A DNA stretch of 46,754 nt from Flavobacterium psychraerolatum (GCF_025960985.1 NZ_JAOQMX010000037.1:1-46754); one strand, 5' to 3'. Numbered from the stretch's first letter, positions 27,375-35,007 are shown. Made by a program: numbers and translations. The notes: a model not told the origin generated them from the letters alone.

Positions 27375-28691
27375 ATGCACAAAAAATCATTAGTAATAGG
27401 AATCAATAAATATTTACATTTTTCAGCTTTAGAAAATTGTATAAATGATGCAGAAGATATTCATAACTTTTTGAAAGAAAATGGATTCGATAGCACTCTT
27501 TTAAAAGATTCGTCACATTCTGATTTAATAAAAGCTATTAAAAATTTCAAAAGTTCAATATCTGAAAATACAGTTTCAGTAATATTTTATTCAGGTCACG
27601 GTTTACAAGATGACAAATTTAATTACTTAGTAGCATCCGATTCGGAAGTAAGATTTGTAGAAGATATTAAATACAATTGTGTCTTAGCCGATGATTTACT
27701 GATAAGAAATTCAAAGACAAATCTTCATTTACTTATTCTTGATGCTTGTCGAAATAATCCATTTTACAGTGGTTTAAAAAATTCTTCTATCGGTTTGCTT
27801 AAAATGAATGCTCCAGCAGGCACTTTAATAGCTTTTTCTACAAGTCCTAATTCAAGTTCAATAGAAAGAGTTGGAGAAAGAAATGGAGTTTATACTAAGT
27901 ACCTGCTGAAAAATATGCAAACCCCAAACTTGCCAGCCGAATTAGTATTTAAAAATACTCGTAGTGATGTAATTAAAGATACGAATGAAAAGCAAATTCC
28001 TTGGGAAGAATCTTCATTATTTGGAGAGGATTTTTCCTTTGTAAAAATTAAACAAGAAAGAATTGAAGATTTTATAATTCAACTTTTATCTTCAAATAAG
28101 CAAATATCACTACCTGAATTAATGCCATTCTTTACTTCTAATATTTTTGATTCTGTGTCAATTGAAAAATTAATTTTAACGTTGTTATTAATCAAAATTA
28201 GTTTTTCCAATGAGCAGGAAAATCTAAGTTCAAAAACTGTTGATGAAGATTATTTTAATGAAATCTTAATTGACAAATATTATCCTAAGTTCCAGGAAAG
28301 AATAATAAGCGAGGATAAATCTTCAGAGATTTTCGATGTAGAGCTTTTTGATAAAATAACAATAGAAAAAAATGTAAATTTTGGATTTAATATCTTGGAA
28401 TTACCTGAGGATTCATTTCCGCAATTAGTAATGAATTTTATAAAGTTTAATGGAAAAGAAGGAATTCTCTGTTTTTATATTTCAGTAATAGAAAATCAAC
28501 ATTTTTTAAAACCTATAATTATCACCTTAAATGAAAATGATATAGAAATTTATAATTTTAAAGTAATAAACGGAAATAGAGTTACAGAAATCACTAATCA
28601 CTATTTTAAATTGAGAGAACCTTTTGAAAAAGAAGTGCCAAACTTTCAAAATTACTTTGATATTATAGAAATTGATGAAGGAGAATTATAA
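27375..28691 (+). CDS. Orphan caspase-like (peptidase C14) protein with unknown C-terminal domain
   Basis: This is a 438-residue cytoplasmic protein. Residues 1-225 form a caspase-fold protease domain: KKSLVIGINKYLHFSALENCINDA opens it (strand 1 and helix 1), the catalytic His is H75 in FYSGHGLQDD, and the catalytic Cys is C125 in LILDACRNNPF. Further family segments are GTLIAFSTSPNS, NGVYTKYLLKNM and WEESSLFGEDFSF. The C-terminal half (about 226-438) is Ile/Glu/Phe-rich and matches nothing I recognise. It could sense a trigger or be a substrate-binding part. There is no signal peptide. Such proteases often act in bacterial stress or anti-phage suicide, but no partner gene is adjacent, so that is inference. 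Confidence 0.85.
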   Translation: MHKKSLVIGINKYLHFSALENCINDAEDIHNFLKENGFDSTLLKDSSHSDLIKAIKNFKSSISENTVSVIFYSGHGLQDDKFNYLVASDSEVRFVEDIKYNCVLADDLLIRNSKTNLHLLILDACRNNPFYSGLKNSSIGLLKMNAPAGTLIAFSTSPNSSSIERVGERNGVYTKYLLKNMQTPNLPAELVFKNTRSDVIKDTNEKQIPWEESSLFGEDFSFVKIKQERIEDFIIQLLSSNKQISLPELMPFFTSNIFDSVSIEKLILTLLLIKISFSNEQENLSSKTVDEDYFNEILIDKYYPKFQERIISEDKSSEIFDVELFDKITIEKNVNFGFNILELPEDSFPQLVMNFIKFNGKEGILCFYISVIENQHFLKPIIITLNENDIEIYNFKVINGNRVTEITNHYFKLREPFEKEVPNFQNYFDIIEIDEGEL

Positions 28692-28900
28692 AAAACTAAT
28701 GAAACAAAAAAAGAAAAACTACATATAATAGCCGTTTTGCGAGATTGTGGTTTTAGGCTTAATTTAAAGATGGTTTTGTATTTGGAAATTTTGTGCTTAA
28801 TGGAAAAATCTTGCATCTTTACTCCCCAACCTCCCCAAGACGTTAGCGGTAATGCTATAACCGAATTAAATGAAAGGATTTCCAATTTACAAGAAATCCC

Positions 28901-28928
28901 CGCTAGTGCGAGCGTCCCGCTCGTACCC
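28901..28928 (+). repeat. REP hairpin, left copy
   Basis: This 28-nt unit begins with CGCTAGTG and contains the palindrome CGAGCG-TCC-CGCTCG, then TACCC. The copy at 29238-29265 is its reverse complement with three transitions. The two face each other around the transposase remnant, the usual layout of REP elements beside their RAYT gene. Confidence 0.8.
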
Positions 28929-28963
28929 GCCATCAAATTCAAGTCCTTTTTATTATAAACACA

Positions 28964-29232
28964 ATGAGTAGAAAATACAAATTTACAGAAAAATTAGGGG
29001 CATATTTTATAAGTTTTGCTACTGTAAACTGGATTGATACCTGCTTGTCGGTAGACAGATATTTACTAGAAATGCCTATTTTTGGGTTATAATAGAATCA
29101 TTAGAAATTTGTAGAAAGAATAAAGGAATGGAAATATCCGGATTTGTAACTGATAGTATAGATTGGAAATATAGCAGTGCAGGAAATTATGGGAATAACG
29201 ATCATACAATTTTAGAAATTGATATGAATTAG
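28964..29232 (+). pseudogene. Decayed REP-associated tyrosine transposase (RAYT, Y1_Tnp)
   Basis: Frame 1 from the ATG at 28964 reads MSRKYKFTEKLGAYFISFAT and VNWID, the usual start of bacteroidal RAYT proteins. A 20-bp insertion at 29039-29058 shifts the frame. Reading then continues as IFTRNAYFWVIIESLEICRK and NKGMEIS, and jumps directly to the family C-terminus SIDWKYSSAGNYGNNDHTIL with EIDMN and a stop. The middle of the protein, including the HUH metal site and the catalytic tyrosine, is deleted. It is therefore non-functional. It is flanked by inverted REP hairpins, which such enzymes are known to recognise. The family call rests on remembered sequence patterns. Confidence 0.75.
29039..29058. 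repeat. 20-bp insertion in the RAYT remnant
   Basis: The insert contains the small palindrome TGTC-GGTA-GACA. Removing exactly these 20 bases joins GAT to ATATTT and restores the transposase frame (WID-IFTR). Confidence 0.6.
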
Positions 29233-29237
29233 TTTGT

Positions 29238-29265
29238 GGGCACGAGCGAGACGCTCGCGCTAGCG
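29238..29265 (-). repeat. REP hairpin, right copy
   Basis: This is the inverted partner of the unit at 28901-28928. Its core is CGAGCG-AGA-CGCTCG, flanked by GGGCA and CGCTAGCG. It matches the left copy at 25 of 28 positions. Confidence 0.8.
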
Positions 29266-29431
29266 GAGTATGGATATGTGCGAATTACAAGTATTGGTAA
29301 TCAAAGCAATTATTATAATCAAAGCAACTTTAAATCTTCAATTTCTCACCTTATAAAATGCCCAAAACATTGACTACAAGAAGATGATGTTCGGTAATTT
29401 ATGAAATTTTATAACTGAATCGTTAATTTTG

Positions 29432-29439
29432 TATCTTTG
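29432..29439 (+). promoter_or_regulatory. -7 box of the toxin-antitoxin operon
   Basis: TATCTTTG matches TAnnTTTG, 17 bp before the antitoxin ATG at 29457. Such operons are usually repressed by their own antitoxin, but no operator palindrome is evident. Confidence 0.5.
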
Positions 29440-29456
29440 AAAAAAAATCAATTATA

Positions 29457-29699
29457 ATGGATTTAGAAGCAAGAAAGATAACATTTGTACAAGAGTTTTT
29501 AAGGCTGCAAAACGAAGAAATCGTTAGTGGGCTAGAAAAGTTATTGCGCAAAAGAAAAGCTGAATTGACTGAAAACAACTTCAAACCAATGACAATGGAA
29601 CAGTATGATGTTGAAATTGATCAGGCGATGGAGGATTCTAAAAATGGGCGAATGATAAAAGCCTCTGATTTAAAAGCTAAAGTCCAAAAATGGATTTAG
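29457..29699 (+). CDS. Type II antitoxin of a ParDE/RelBE-like pair
   Basis: The 80-residue protein is highly charged and helical (ARKITFVQEFLRLQNEEIVS), with a C-terminal tail MTMEQYDVEIDQAMEDSKNG that resembles toxin-binding tails of small addiction antitoxins. No clear DNA-binding fold can be named from the sequence. It overlaps the toxin gene by 10 bp, the typical coupled arrangement with the antitoxin first. It should neutralise the downstream ParE/RelE-fold toxin and may repress the operon. The assignment rests mainly on size and position. Confidence 0.75.
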   Translation: MDLEARKITFVQEFLRLQNEEIVSGLEKLLRKRKAELTENNFKPMTMEQYDVEIDQAMEDSKNGRMIKASDLKAKVQKWI

Positions 29700-30007
29700 A
29701 AGTTTATTGGTTAGAACTTGCGGAAAGCAAACTTGAGGACATTTACAGTTACTATTCAATAAAGGCGAACAAAAGAGTTGCTGCAAAATTAGTAAATGCA
29801 ATTGTAGACGCAACAATTGGAATAGAAAAACAACCAGAAATTGGTCAAGTTGAAACTAGCTTAAAACACAGAAAACAAGAGTTCAGGTATCTAGTTTTTA
29901 AAAATTATAAAATAATATATTGGATAAATTATGATTTCAATCGAATTGAAATCGCAAATATATTTGACACAAGGCAAGATCCTGAAAAAATAAATGAGAT
30001 CAATTAA
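29690..30007 (+). CDS. RelE/ParE-superfamily toxin
   Basis: The 105-residue protein has the RelE/ParE layout. An N-terminal strand and helix (VYWLELAESKLEDIYSYYSI) is followed by a second helix with VAAKLVNAIVDATIGIEKQP and EIGQVE. The strands EFRYLVFKNYKIIYWINYD and IEIANIFDTRQDPEKI close it. The IIYWI...IANIFDTRQDP end is typical of the ParE/RelE group, whose members act on DNA gyrase or cleave mRNA on ribosomes; which applies here is unclear. The gene overlaps its antitoxin by 10 bp and looks intact. Confidence 0.85.
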   Translation: MDLEVYWLELAESKLEDIYSYYSIKANKRVAAKLVNAIVDATIGIEKQPEIGQVETSLKHRKQEFRYLVFKNYKIIYWINYDFNRIEIANIFDTRQDPEKINEIN

Positions 30008-30018
30008 TGCTTCTTTCC

Positions 30019-30099
30019 AATCTTTAATTTCAAGTATGTTGGATTCGGTTTATCGGAACACATGCTGAATATGACAAGATTAATGCTAATGAAATTTAA
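30019..30099 (+). pseudogene. HigB toxin remnant (C-terminal end only)
   Basis: From 30040 the frame reads WIRFIGTHAEYDKINANEI and a stop at 30097-30099, which is the characteristic C-terminus of HigB toxins. A preceding piece in another frame (IFNFKY, about 30019-30036) continues the family pattern, so at least one frameshift also occurred. The N-terminal part of the toxin is missing, and the intact ParE-like gene ends just upstream. The remnant lies five bases before the HigA ATG, where a complete higB would be expected. Confidence 0.7.
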
Positions 30100-30104
30100 T
30101 TGTG

Positions 30105-30461
30105 ATGAATATTAAACCTATAAAAACAGAAAGTGATTACAATCAAGCTCTTGAACGACTTGAGGTAATCTTTGATGCAAAATTGAATTCCCCAGAAGGT
30201 GACGAATTGGAAGTGCTTGGGATTTTAATAGACCAATATGAAAATGAAAATTTCCCTATAGGTTTACCTGACCCAATCGAAGCCATCAAATTTAGGATGG
30301 AGCAAATGGGATACAGTCAAGCTGATTTGGCAAATATAGTAGGCCTTAAAAGTCGAGCTAGTGAGATTTTGAATCGCAAAAGAAAACTTTCATTAGAGAT
30401 GATACGAAAACTTCATGAAAGCTTACATATTCCAACTGATGTCCTAATCCAAACCTATTAA
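30105..30461 (+). CDS. higA: HigA-type antitoxin (HTH), orphaned
   Basis: I start at the ATG at 30105; a GTG one codon upstream is the only extension. The 118-residue protein has the COG5499 HigA layout. Its N-terminal region is KPIKTESDYNQALERLEVIF and ELEVLGILIDQYE, and the helix-turn-helix at about residues 64-100 is IKFRMEQMGYSQADLANIVG followed by SRASEILNRKRKLSLEMIRK. It normally binds and neutralises HigB and represses its operon. Here HigB is reduced to a C-terminal scrap just upstream, so this is an orphan antitoxin that may act in trans or only as a DNA-binding regulator. Confidence 0.88.
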   Translation: MNIKPIKTESDYNQALERLEVIFDAKLNSPEGDELEVLGILIDQYENENFPIGLPDPIEAIKFRMEQMGYSQADLANIVGLKSRASEILNRKRKLSLEMIRKLHESLHIPTDVLIQTY

Positions 30462-30588
30462 AGTGTACGTAACTATCGGTCGTTTGCCCTCCAATCTGGT
30501 GCTTGACTGCTTCGAGTACCTATTTAACTACAACCAAAAACCGTAGCGTTTGTAACGCCGGATTGTTATATTCCAGATGTTTTAGTAT

Positions 30589-30632
30589 AAAAAAAGAGTT
30601 TTACATTTCTATAAATGTAAAACTCTTTTTTT
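30589..30632. terminator. Perfect 20-bp hairpin, bidirectional terminator
   Basis: The arms (30589-30608 and 30613-30632) are perfectly complementary with a 4-nt CTAT loop. They begin and end in A and T runs, so the hairpin can terminate in both directions. Between 30462 and 30588 I see nothing identifiable. Confidence 0.8.
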
Positions 30633-30666
30633 GGTATATAAATAATGTGAATGTTTACCCAAATCT

Positions 30667-30769
30667 GCATGAGGGATTGCAGCGGCATCCTTTTTGGACT
30701 GGCTTTTTTGCCAGATCAAAAAGATATAGCGAAAAGCCCGCCCCGTAGTTTTTACGGAGGGTCATGCCC
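30667..30769 (+). repeat. Dispersed two-hairpin repeat, copy D
   Basis: The element runs from GCATGAGGGATTGCAGCGG to GGGTCATGCCC. It has an inner stem GGCTTTTTTGCC within a longer pairing of CCTTTTTGG with TCAAAAAG, and an outer CCCCGTAG/TACGGAGGG stem. It ends three bases before the stop codon of the esterase gene and may serve as its terminator. Confidence 0.75.
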
Positions 30770-30772
30770 AAA

Positions 30773-31423
30773 TTATTTTCCTTCTACCAACCAATTTTTG
30801 AAATCGTAAAAATTTTGTGGAGCAACTCCGTGTCCTACTGGATATTCTTTGTAAGTCGCGTTAATGTTTAGATTCTTCAAAAAAGGTCCTGTTTTGCGTG
30901 CCCATTCAATTGGAATTACTTGATCTACGGTTCCGTGGGAATGGAAGATGCGTAGGTTACTAAAATCGTTTTTAGTATAATTAGTTTCCATGATATCTTC
31001 ATTTGCATAACCGCTCAAGGCGATGATGTTTTTGATTTTTTCGGGATGTGATAGGGCAATGGCGTAGCTCAAAATGGCGCCTTGGCTAAAGCCTAACAAA
31101 GTTACATTGTCTTGGTCAATTGGGAAATTGGCAATCAACTCTTCGACAAAATTAGCAATCAAATCACGGGATTCACGTGCTTGATCCAAGTCTGAAAACT
31201 TGTTTTCGTCGGCGTCAAAATTGATGGCGTACCAAGCATAGCTTCCGTATTGCATGTCATAAGGCGCACGGGCAGAGATGATGTAATATTCATCTGGAAG
31301 CTCGGATGCGAACGAAAATAAATCGGCTTCGTTACTGCCATAACCGTGCAATAATAGGATCAAAGGATTTTTGTCCAGAATAGTTTTTGGTTCTCTGATG
31401 AGGTATTCTAAGGATAAATTCAT
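30773..31423 (-). CDS. Alpha/beta-hydrolase, phospholipase/carboxylesterase family
   Basis: I start at the ATG at 31423 (216 residues, MNLSLEYLIREP). The longer frame to 31468 would overlap the upstream gene by about 40 bp. The catalytic triad is visible: nucleophile S113 in GFSQG, D167 in GTVDQVIP and H198 in VGHGV, with oxyanion segment LLLHGYGSNEADL at about 23-35. It resembles carboxylesterase/lysophospholipase (YpfH-like) enzymes that cleave small esters in the cytosol. It is the last gene of a four-gene operon and follows the DUF4870-like gene by four bases. The physiological substrate is unknown. Confidence 0.9.
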   Translation of the reverse strand: MNLSLEYLIREPKTILDKNPLILLLHGYGSNEADLFSFASELPDEYYIISARAPYDMQYGSYAWYAINFDADENKFSDLDQARESRDLIANFVEELIANFPIDQDNVTLLGFSQGAILSYAIALSHPEKIKNIIALSGYANEDIMETNYTKNDFSNLRIFHSHGTVDQVIPIEWARKTGPFLKNLNINATYKEYPVGHGVAPQNFYDFKNWLVEGK

Positions 31424-31427
31424 GTTG

Positions 31428-31754
31428 TTATGAGATTGAGGCAAACCATTTTTGATATAGGTTTCCAACTAATGGAACTGGTTTTGTTTCGCCTTTGATA
31501 GCAGTGGCTATGCCGTAGGACCAAAGAACAAAGATGCAAATCCACATGGAAGATGAAATCATTAAATTGTCAAAATTACTGATGATTAGGCCTAATGAAA
31601 TAAAGGTGAGTGTTAATCCTAGTCCTTGACGGATGTGAAATGAGGCGAAGCTACTTTTGTCTTCGGCATTCATCGACATGGCGATAAAAACGCCTACCCC
31701 CAAGATGTAACTTGCTATTGCGGCAGATTTGCCTTTTTCTGTGGTTGAGTTCAT
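31428..31754 (-). CDS. DUF4870-like small membrane protein
   Basis: The 108-residue protein has about three membrane segments (residues about 12-27, 46-62 and 67-87) and the family signature SSFASFHIRQGLGL near 34-47. DUF4870/Tic20-like proteins carry this charged F-H-x-R-Q-G segment, which sits between helices; their function is not established. Its start abuts the stop of the dihydroorotase-like gene with no gap, and the esterase follows four bases after its stop, so translation of the three is probably linked. Confidence 0.85.
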   Translation of the reverse strand: MNSTTEKGKSAAIASYILGVGVFIAMSMNAEDKSSFASFHIRQGLGLTLTFISLGLIISNFDNLMISSSMWICIFVLWSYGIATAIKGETKPVPLVGNLYQKWFASIS

Positions 31755-33011
31755 TTATGCTCCTAATATTAATTGTCCTTGATTGAAAATTCCGTATGCT
31801 TTTCCTTTGGTTTTCATACCCAAGAAAGCAGAATTTTTTGATTTTGATAGGATGTTTGCTGTGCTAAAAGTGTTTTTTCCTTCGGGATTGAACAGACTTA
31901 GATTGGCAATTGCTCCTTCGGCAATGGGTTGTGATGGAATCGAAAAAGTAGCTTTTCCGGCAGTTAGTTTTTCGATAACGACTTCTAGCGGTAAAATGGT
32001 CAACAAAGCACCAAAAGCACTTTCGAGACCAATAGTTCCATTTTTAGCAACGTCAAATTCCATTTTTTTATGTTCGATATCGATTGGGTTGTGGTCTGTC
32101 GTGATCATATCGATCGTTCCATCAAGTACTCCTTCAAGCAATGCTTTTCGGTCAATATCGGTACGTAATGGTGGACTCACTTTGTAACGGCTGTCAAATT
32201 CTTCTAATTTTTCGTCGGTAAAAACCAGGTTATGCACTGCTGCACTTGCGGTTACTTGTAATCCTTTGGCTTTGGCCTCACGAATCAATTGTACCGATTT
32301 GGCGGTTGAAACGGTCGGGATGTGCATTTTTCCCTCGGTATATTCGAGTATGAACAGGTTGCGAGCAATTTGCAGTTCTTCGGCTAGGTTCGGAATTCCT
32401 TTCAATCCCAATCGTGTAGAAACGATGCCTTCATTGACAACTCCATTTCCTTTTATCTTTTCATCTTGCGGAAAAGCGATGACAAGTCCGTCAAAATCTT
32501 GTACGTACTGCAAAGCGATTTTCAACAAATTAGCATTGTCTTGGCTTTTTTTATAGTCCCCAAAAGCAATGGCTCCCGAGTTTTTCATATCGAATAATTC
32601 GGCCATATCTTTTCCTTCGCTTCCTTTGGTTAGTGCGCCAATCGGGTACAATTGCGTTGCGCTCCCGAGAGCTTTGTTTTTTACAAACAAAATTTGCGAT
32701 TGATTGTCAATCACAGGAAAGGAATTGGGTTGCAAAGCGATAGCGGTAAAACCACTTTTGGCAGCGACTTGCAATCCGTTTACAATAGTTTCACGGTCTT
32801 CAAAACCAGGTTCACCAAGAGAAACACTTGAGTCAAACCAACCTTGCGATATATGAAGATTTTCAAGTTGAACCTCTTCAATGTTGCTGGGGTTAGGGAG
32901 TGAAGCTCCTATTTTCGAAAGAATGCCATCTTCAATTAAAATATCTACAATTTGAGTATCAAAAGTACTTTGTGGATCGATAATTTTTGCGTTTCGGATG
33001 ATTAGTTGCAT
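31755..33011 (-). CDS. Dihydroorotase-like amidohydrolase lacking the zinc ligands
   Basis: I start at the ATG at 33011 (418 residues, MQLIIRNAKIIDPQ). The longer frame would overlap the upstream gene. The fold is that of type I dihydroorotase/allantoinase: N-terminal small domain, then a TIM barrel, with TTDHNPI near residue 300 as the surviving metal-site Asp motif. But the usual DxHVHxREPG is FDSSVSLGEPG (S62, S64 for His), the HCE segment is FPQDE, and HxCHVST is HIPTVST. All four expected zinc-binding histidines are therefore absent. It is likely non-catalytic, like the PyrC-prime subunits known beside some aspartate transcarbamoylases, or has a new activity. A true pyrC may lie elsewhere. 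Confidence 0.85.
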   Translation of the reverse strand: MQLIIRNAKIIDPQSTFDTQIVDILIEDGILSKIGASLPNPSNIEEVQLENLHISQGWFDSSVSLGEPGFEDRETIVNGLQVAAKSGFTAIALQPNSFPVIDNQSQILFVKNKALGSATQLYPIGALTKGSEGKDMAELFDMKNSGAIAFGDYKKSQDNANLLKIALQYVQDFDGLVIAFPQDEKIKGNGVVNEGIVSTRLGLKGIPNLAEELQIARNLFILEYTEGKMHIPTVSTAKSVQLIREAKAKGLQVTASAAVHNLVFTDEKLEEFDSRYKVSPPLRTDIDRKALLEGVLDGTIDMITTDHNPIDIEHKKMEFDVAKNGTIGLESAFGALLTILPLEVVIEKLTAGKATFSIPSQPIAEGAIANLSLFNPEGKNTFSTANILSKSKNSAFLGMKTKGKAYGIFNQGQLILGA

Positions 33012-33028
33012 AGGTAAGTGCTTTTTTT

Positions 33029-34957
33029 TTATTTCAAAAATCGAATAATTGCCATCTCTGCCAATAGAAAAAGCAGTGCAAAGATAACAAACCATTTCCA
33101 AATTTGGCTGTCTGTGCGGTCGGTTTGTAATTGGTTGATCACGGCAGCTATGGATTCTATGGTTTTATAGTCAGAGTAACTCGCTTCGTTGGGAGTATTT
33201 TGTTGGCTTTCAATTCGATTATAGTTGAAGCTGATGTTTTCTACAGGCATTTTTTGATTAAAAATTTCGTAATTCCCTGCTTTTTCTGGATAATCGTTAA
33301 AGCTTAGTTTTACTTTATCGTTTACTGCTTGCTGAATCGGTATGAATTCTTCGTCCTTATTTTTGACACTCAAAATCGCATCTTTGTATAATTTAGTAGC
33401 CACCAAATACGGACTGTTATCACCAATTACACGAGCATTGATACCAATGTTACTGTGTAAAGTGGCCATTTTATAAAATGTAGGTACAATCAACGGTGAC
33501 TGCTGAAAATTGGTATTGGTCGTATTCAACGGTGATGAAAACACCGACACAGAATTTGTTGCATTGACTACCGATGTCAAAAAGGAACTGCCGTCTTGGT
33601 AGTAAAATGCAACCGAATTATTCCCTACAATCTCAAAATTGATTTTCGTTTTTGGATACTGAAAATTACTCACCTTACTCTCAAAAACAGATGCAAACAA
33701 AGGATGTGCAAAATTGATTTTGGTAATTTGCTTTTCGACAGTTGCCAACGGTTTGACTTGAATGTTTCCAACGGCATTCAATAATTCGTTCAGGTTGTTT
33801 GCATTGGCTGTAGGAGCAGGAATAACCACGAGATTGCCACCTTTTTGCACAAATGATTTTAAGGTAGTTTGTAATGCTGTAGGAATTGCTTCGATTTCGT
33901 TCAACACAATAGCATTTTGTTTTTCGATTGCATTGTAGTTCAAAGATGGGAGCGGACTGTTTACAAAATCAAATTCGTCTGAAGTATAAATTCTACCTAA
34001 GAAGTTGCTTTTTTCGGCTTCTCCAATACTCAAAACTGCTGTTTTTTTCGGTTTTAAAATGCTGAAAAAGTAATCATTGTCGAAAGTAAGCCCGTTGTCT
34101 TCAATGGAAACCTTACCATGAAATTCTTGCTTCGGGATTGTAAAAGGAACTATTTTTTTATTTTTATCGAAAGTGACAATAGTTTTGGCAATGAGGTTGT
34201 TGCCGTTATAAATCGCAATAGAACTTTTTTGGTTGTTATCACCATGACTAGATAATTCGACATTTAGTTCATAGAAATTTTCTAAAGTTTCTTGAATCGA
34301 AACACTATCAATGGCAATATTGTTTTTTTGTTCTGCTTTCGGAATTATAAAATAGGCGTTATCTTCTTTTCGAATGCTTTGAAGTTGTTTTTTTTCTAAT
34401 CCTACAGCATCAGTGATAATAATGATGTCTTTTTTATAAGCCGATTTGTGCGCTTGTACCTGTGTAAGTAAAGCTTCCACTTGAAACGGAATGCCACTAT
34501 ACTGTAATTTTTGTAAGTCAGACTGAATTTCTTTCTTAGTTGTATTCCAAAAAGTTTGAGAATTAGTTAACAACGAAAACGTAGTGTTCTCAGGAATATT
34601 CTCCAATAATTCTTGCACCGCACGTTTTAGCAATTCTCCTTTTTGACCTTTGGCTTGCATGCTCAGAGAATTGTCTAGAATAATATACAATTCGTTATTG
34701 CTATATTTACTGTCTTTTGCTTCGAAAAAAGGTTGTGCAAAGGCTAGAATTATAAACGTAAGGAGAAGCATTCGGCAGGCGAGAAGCAACCACTTTTTGA
34801 TGGTCGAACTTTTTCGGGTTTGAATTGCAAGAGCTTTCAAAAACCGAACATTGGTAAAGTATTCTTTCTTAAAGCGTCTTAATTGAAACAAATGCACCAA
34901 AATTGGTACAAGTAGTAAAAACAGAAAGTATAATAGTTCGGGATTTTTAAAGTGCAT
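33029..34957 (-). CDS. BatA-domain/VWA-like membrane protein
   Basis: The 642-residue protein starts with the aerotolerance (BatA) N-terminal domain: a membrane segment (LLYFLFLLLVPILVHLFQLR), a basic loop, and a second segment (LLACRMLLLTFIILAFAQPF) ending near residue 80. A von Willebrand A-like domain follows, with the metal site DNSLSM near 97-102 and a later IIIITDA strand. A long beta-rich middle part comes next, and a C-terminal membrane anchor (WFVIFALLFLLAEMAIIRFLK). Such proteins are membrane-tethered periplasmic domains of unknown task. It is the first gene of the four-gene operon and ends 17 bp before the dihydroorotase-like gene. Confidence 0.88.
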   Translation of the reverse strand: MHFKNPELLYFLFLLLVPILVHLFQLRRFKKEYFTNVRFLKALAIQTRKSSTIKKWLLLACRMLLLTFIILAFAQPFFEAKDSKYSNNELYIILDNSLSMQAKGQKGELLKRAVQELLENIPENTTFSLLTNSQTFWNTTKKEIQSDLQKLQYSGIPFQVEALLTQVQAHKSAYKKDIIIITDAVGLEKKQLQSIRKEDNAYFIIPKAEQKNNIAIDSVSIQETLENFYELNVELSSHGDNNQKSSIAIYNGNNLIAKTIVTFDKNKKIVPFTIPKQEFHGKVSIEDNGLTFDNDYFFSILKPKKTAVLSIGEAEKSNFLGRIYTSDEFDFVNSPLPSLNYNAIEKQNAIVLNEIEAIPTALQTTLKSFVQKGGNLVVIPAPTANANNLNELLNAVGNIQVKPLATVEKQITKINFAHPLFASVFESKVSNFQYPKTKINFEIVGNNSVAFYYQDGSSFLTSVVNATNSVSVFSSPLNTTNTNFQQSPLIVPTFYKMATLHSNIGINARVIGDNSPYLVATKLYKDAILSVKNKDEEFIPIQQAVNDKVKLSFNDYPEKAGNYEIFNQKMPVENISFNYNRIESQQNTPNEASYSDYKTIESIAAVINQLQTDRTDSQIWKWFVIFALLFLLAEMAIIRFLK

Positions 34958-34999
34958 TTAGTAGTTCAATTATTGATTTGAAAAGAAATCTTGATTCTC

Positions 35000-35007
35000 C
35001 AAAAATA
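35000..35007 (-). promoter_or_regulatory. -7 box for the BatA operon
   Basis: The minus strand reads TATTTTTG, matching TAnnTTTG, about 43 bp before the ATG at 34957. The rest of the 34958-35470 gap is AT-rich and holds only the rplS terminator; I see no gene in it. Confidence 0.45.

Larger units (their letters stand above)
28692..29456. other. Remnant region between the caspase gene and the toxin-antitoxin pair
   Basis: This 765-bp stretch holds a broken REP-associated transposase with flanking inverted REP hairpins (28901-29265). It also holds an unassigned piece (28700-28900) with CCCCAACCTCCCCAAGACG and GTTAGCGG, and AT-rich DNA before the toxin-antitoxin promoter. Open frames here, such as 28737-28958, run through the REP hairpin and are not believable genes. 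Confidence 0.6.

Noticed and set aside
28840..28860. GTTAGCGG near 28850 as an integron attC site
   Set aside because: It does not fit the GTTRRRY core, and no paired RYYYAAC arm or integrase is seen.
28737..28958. 73-codon open frame after the caspase gene
   Set aside because: It runs through the left REP hairpin, has no family pattern and differs in composition from real genes here.
30503..30748. 81-codon open frame after higA
   Set aside because: It crosses the perfect 20-bp hairpin and repeat copy D, so it is not a plausible protein.
33012..33101. Thirty-residue extension of the dihydroorotase-like gene
   Set aside because: It would overlap the upstream BatA gene, and the family start MQLIIRNAKIIDP fits the ATG at 33011.
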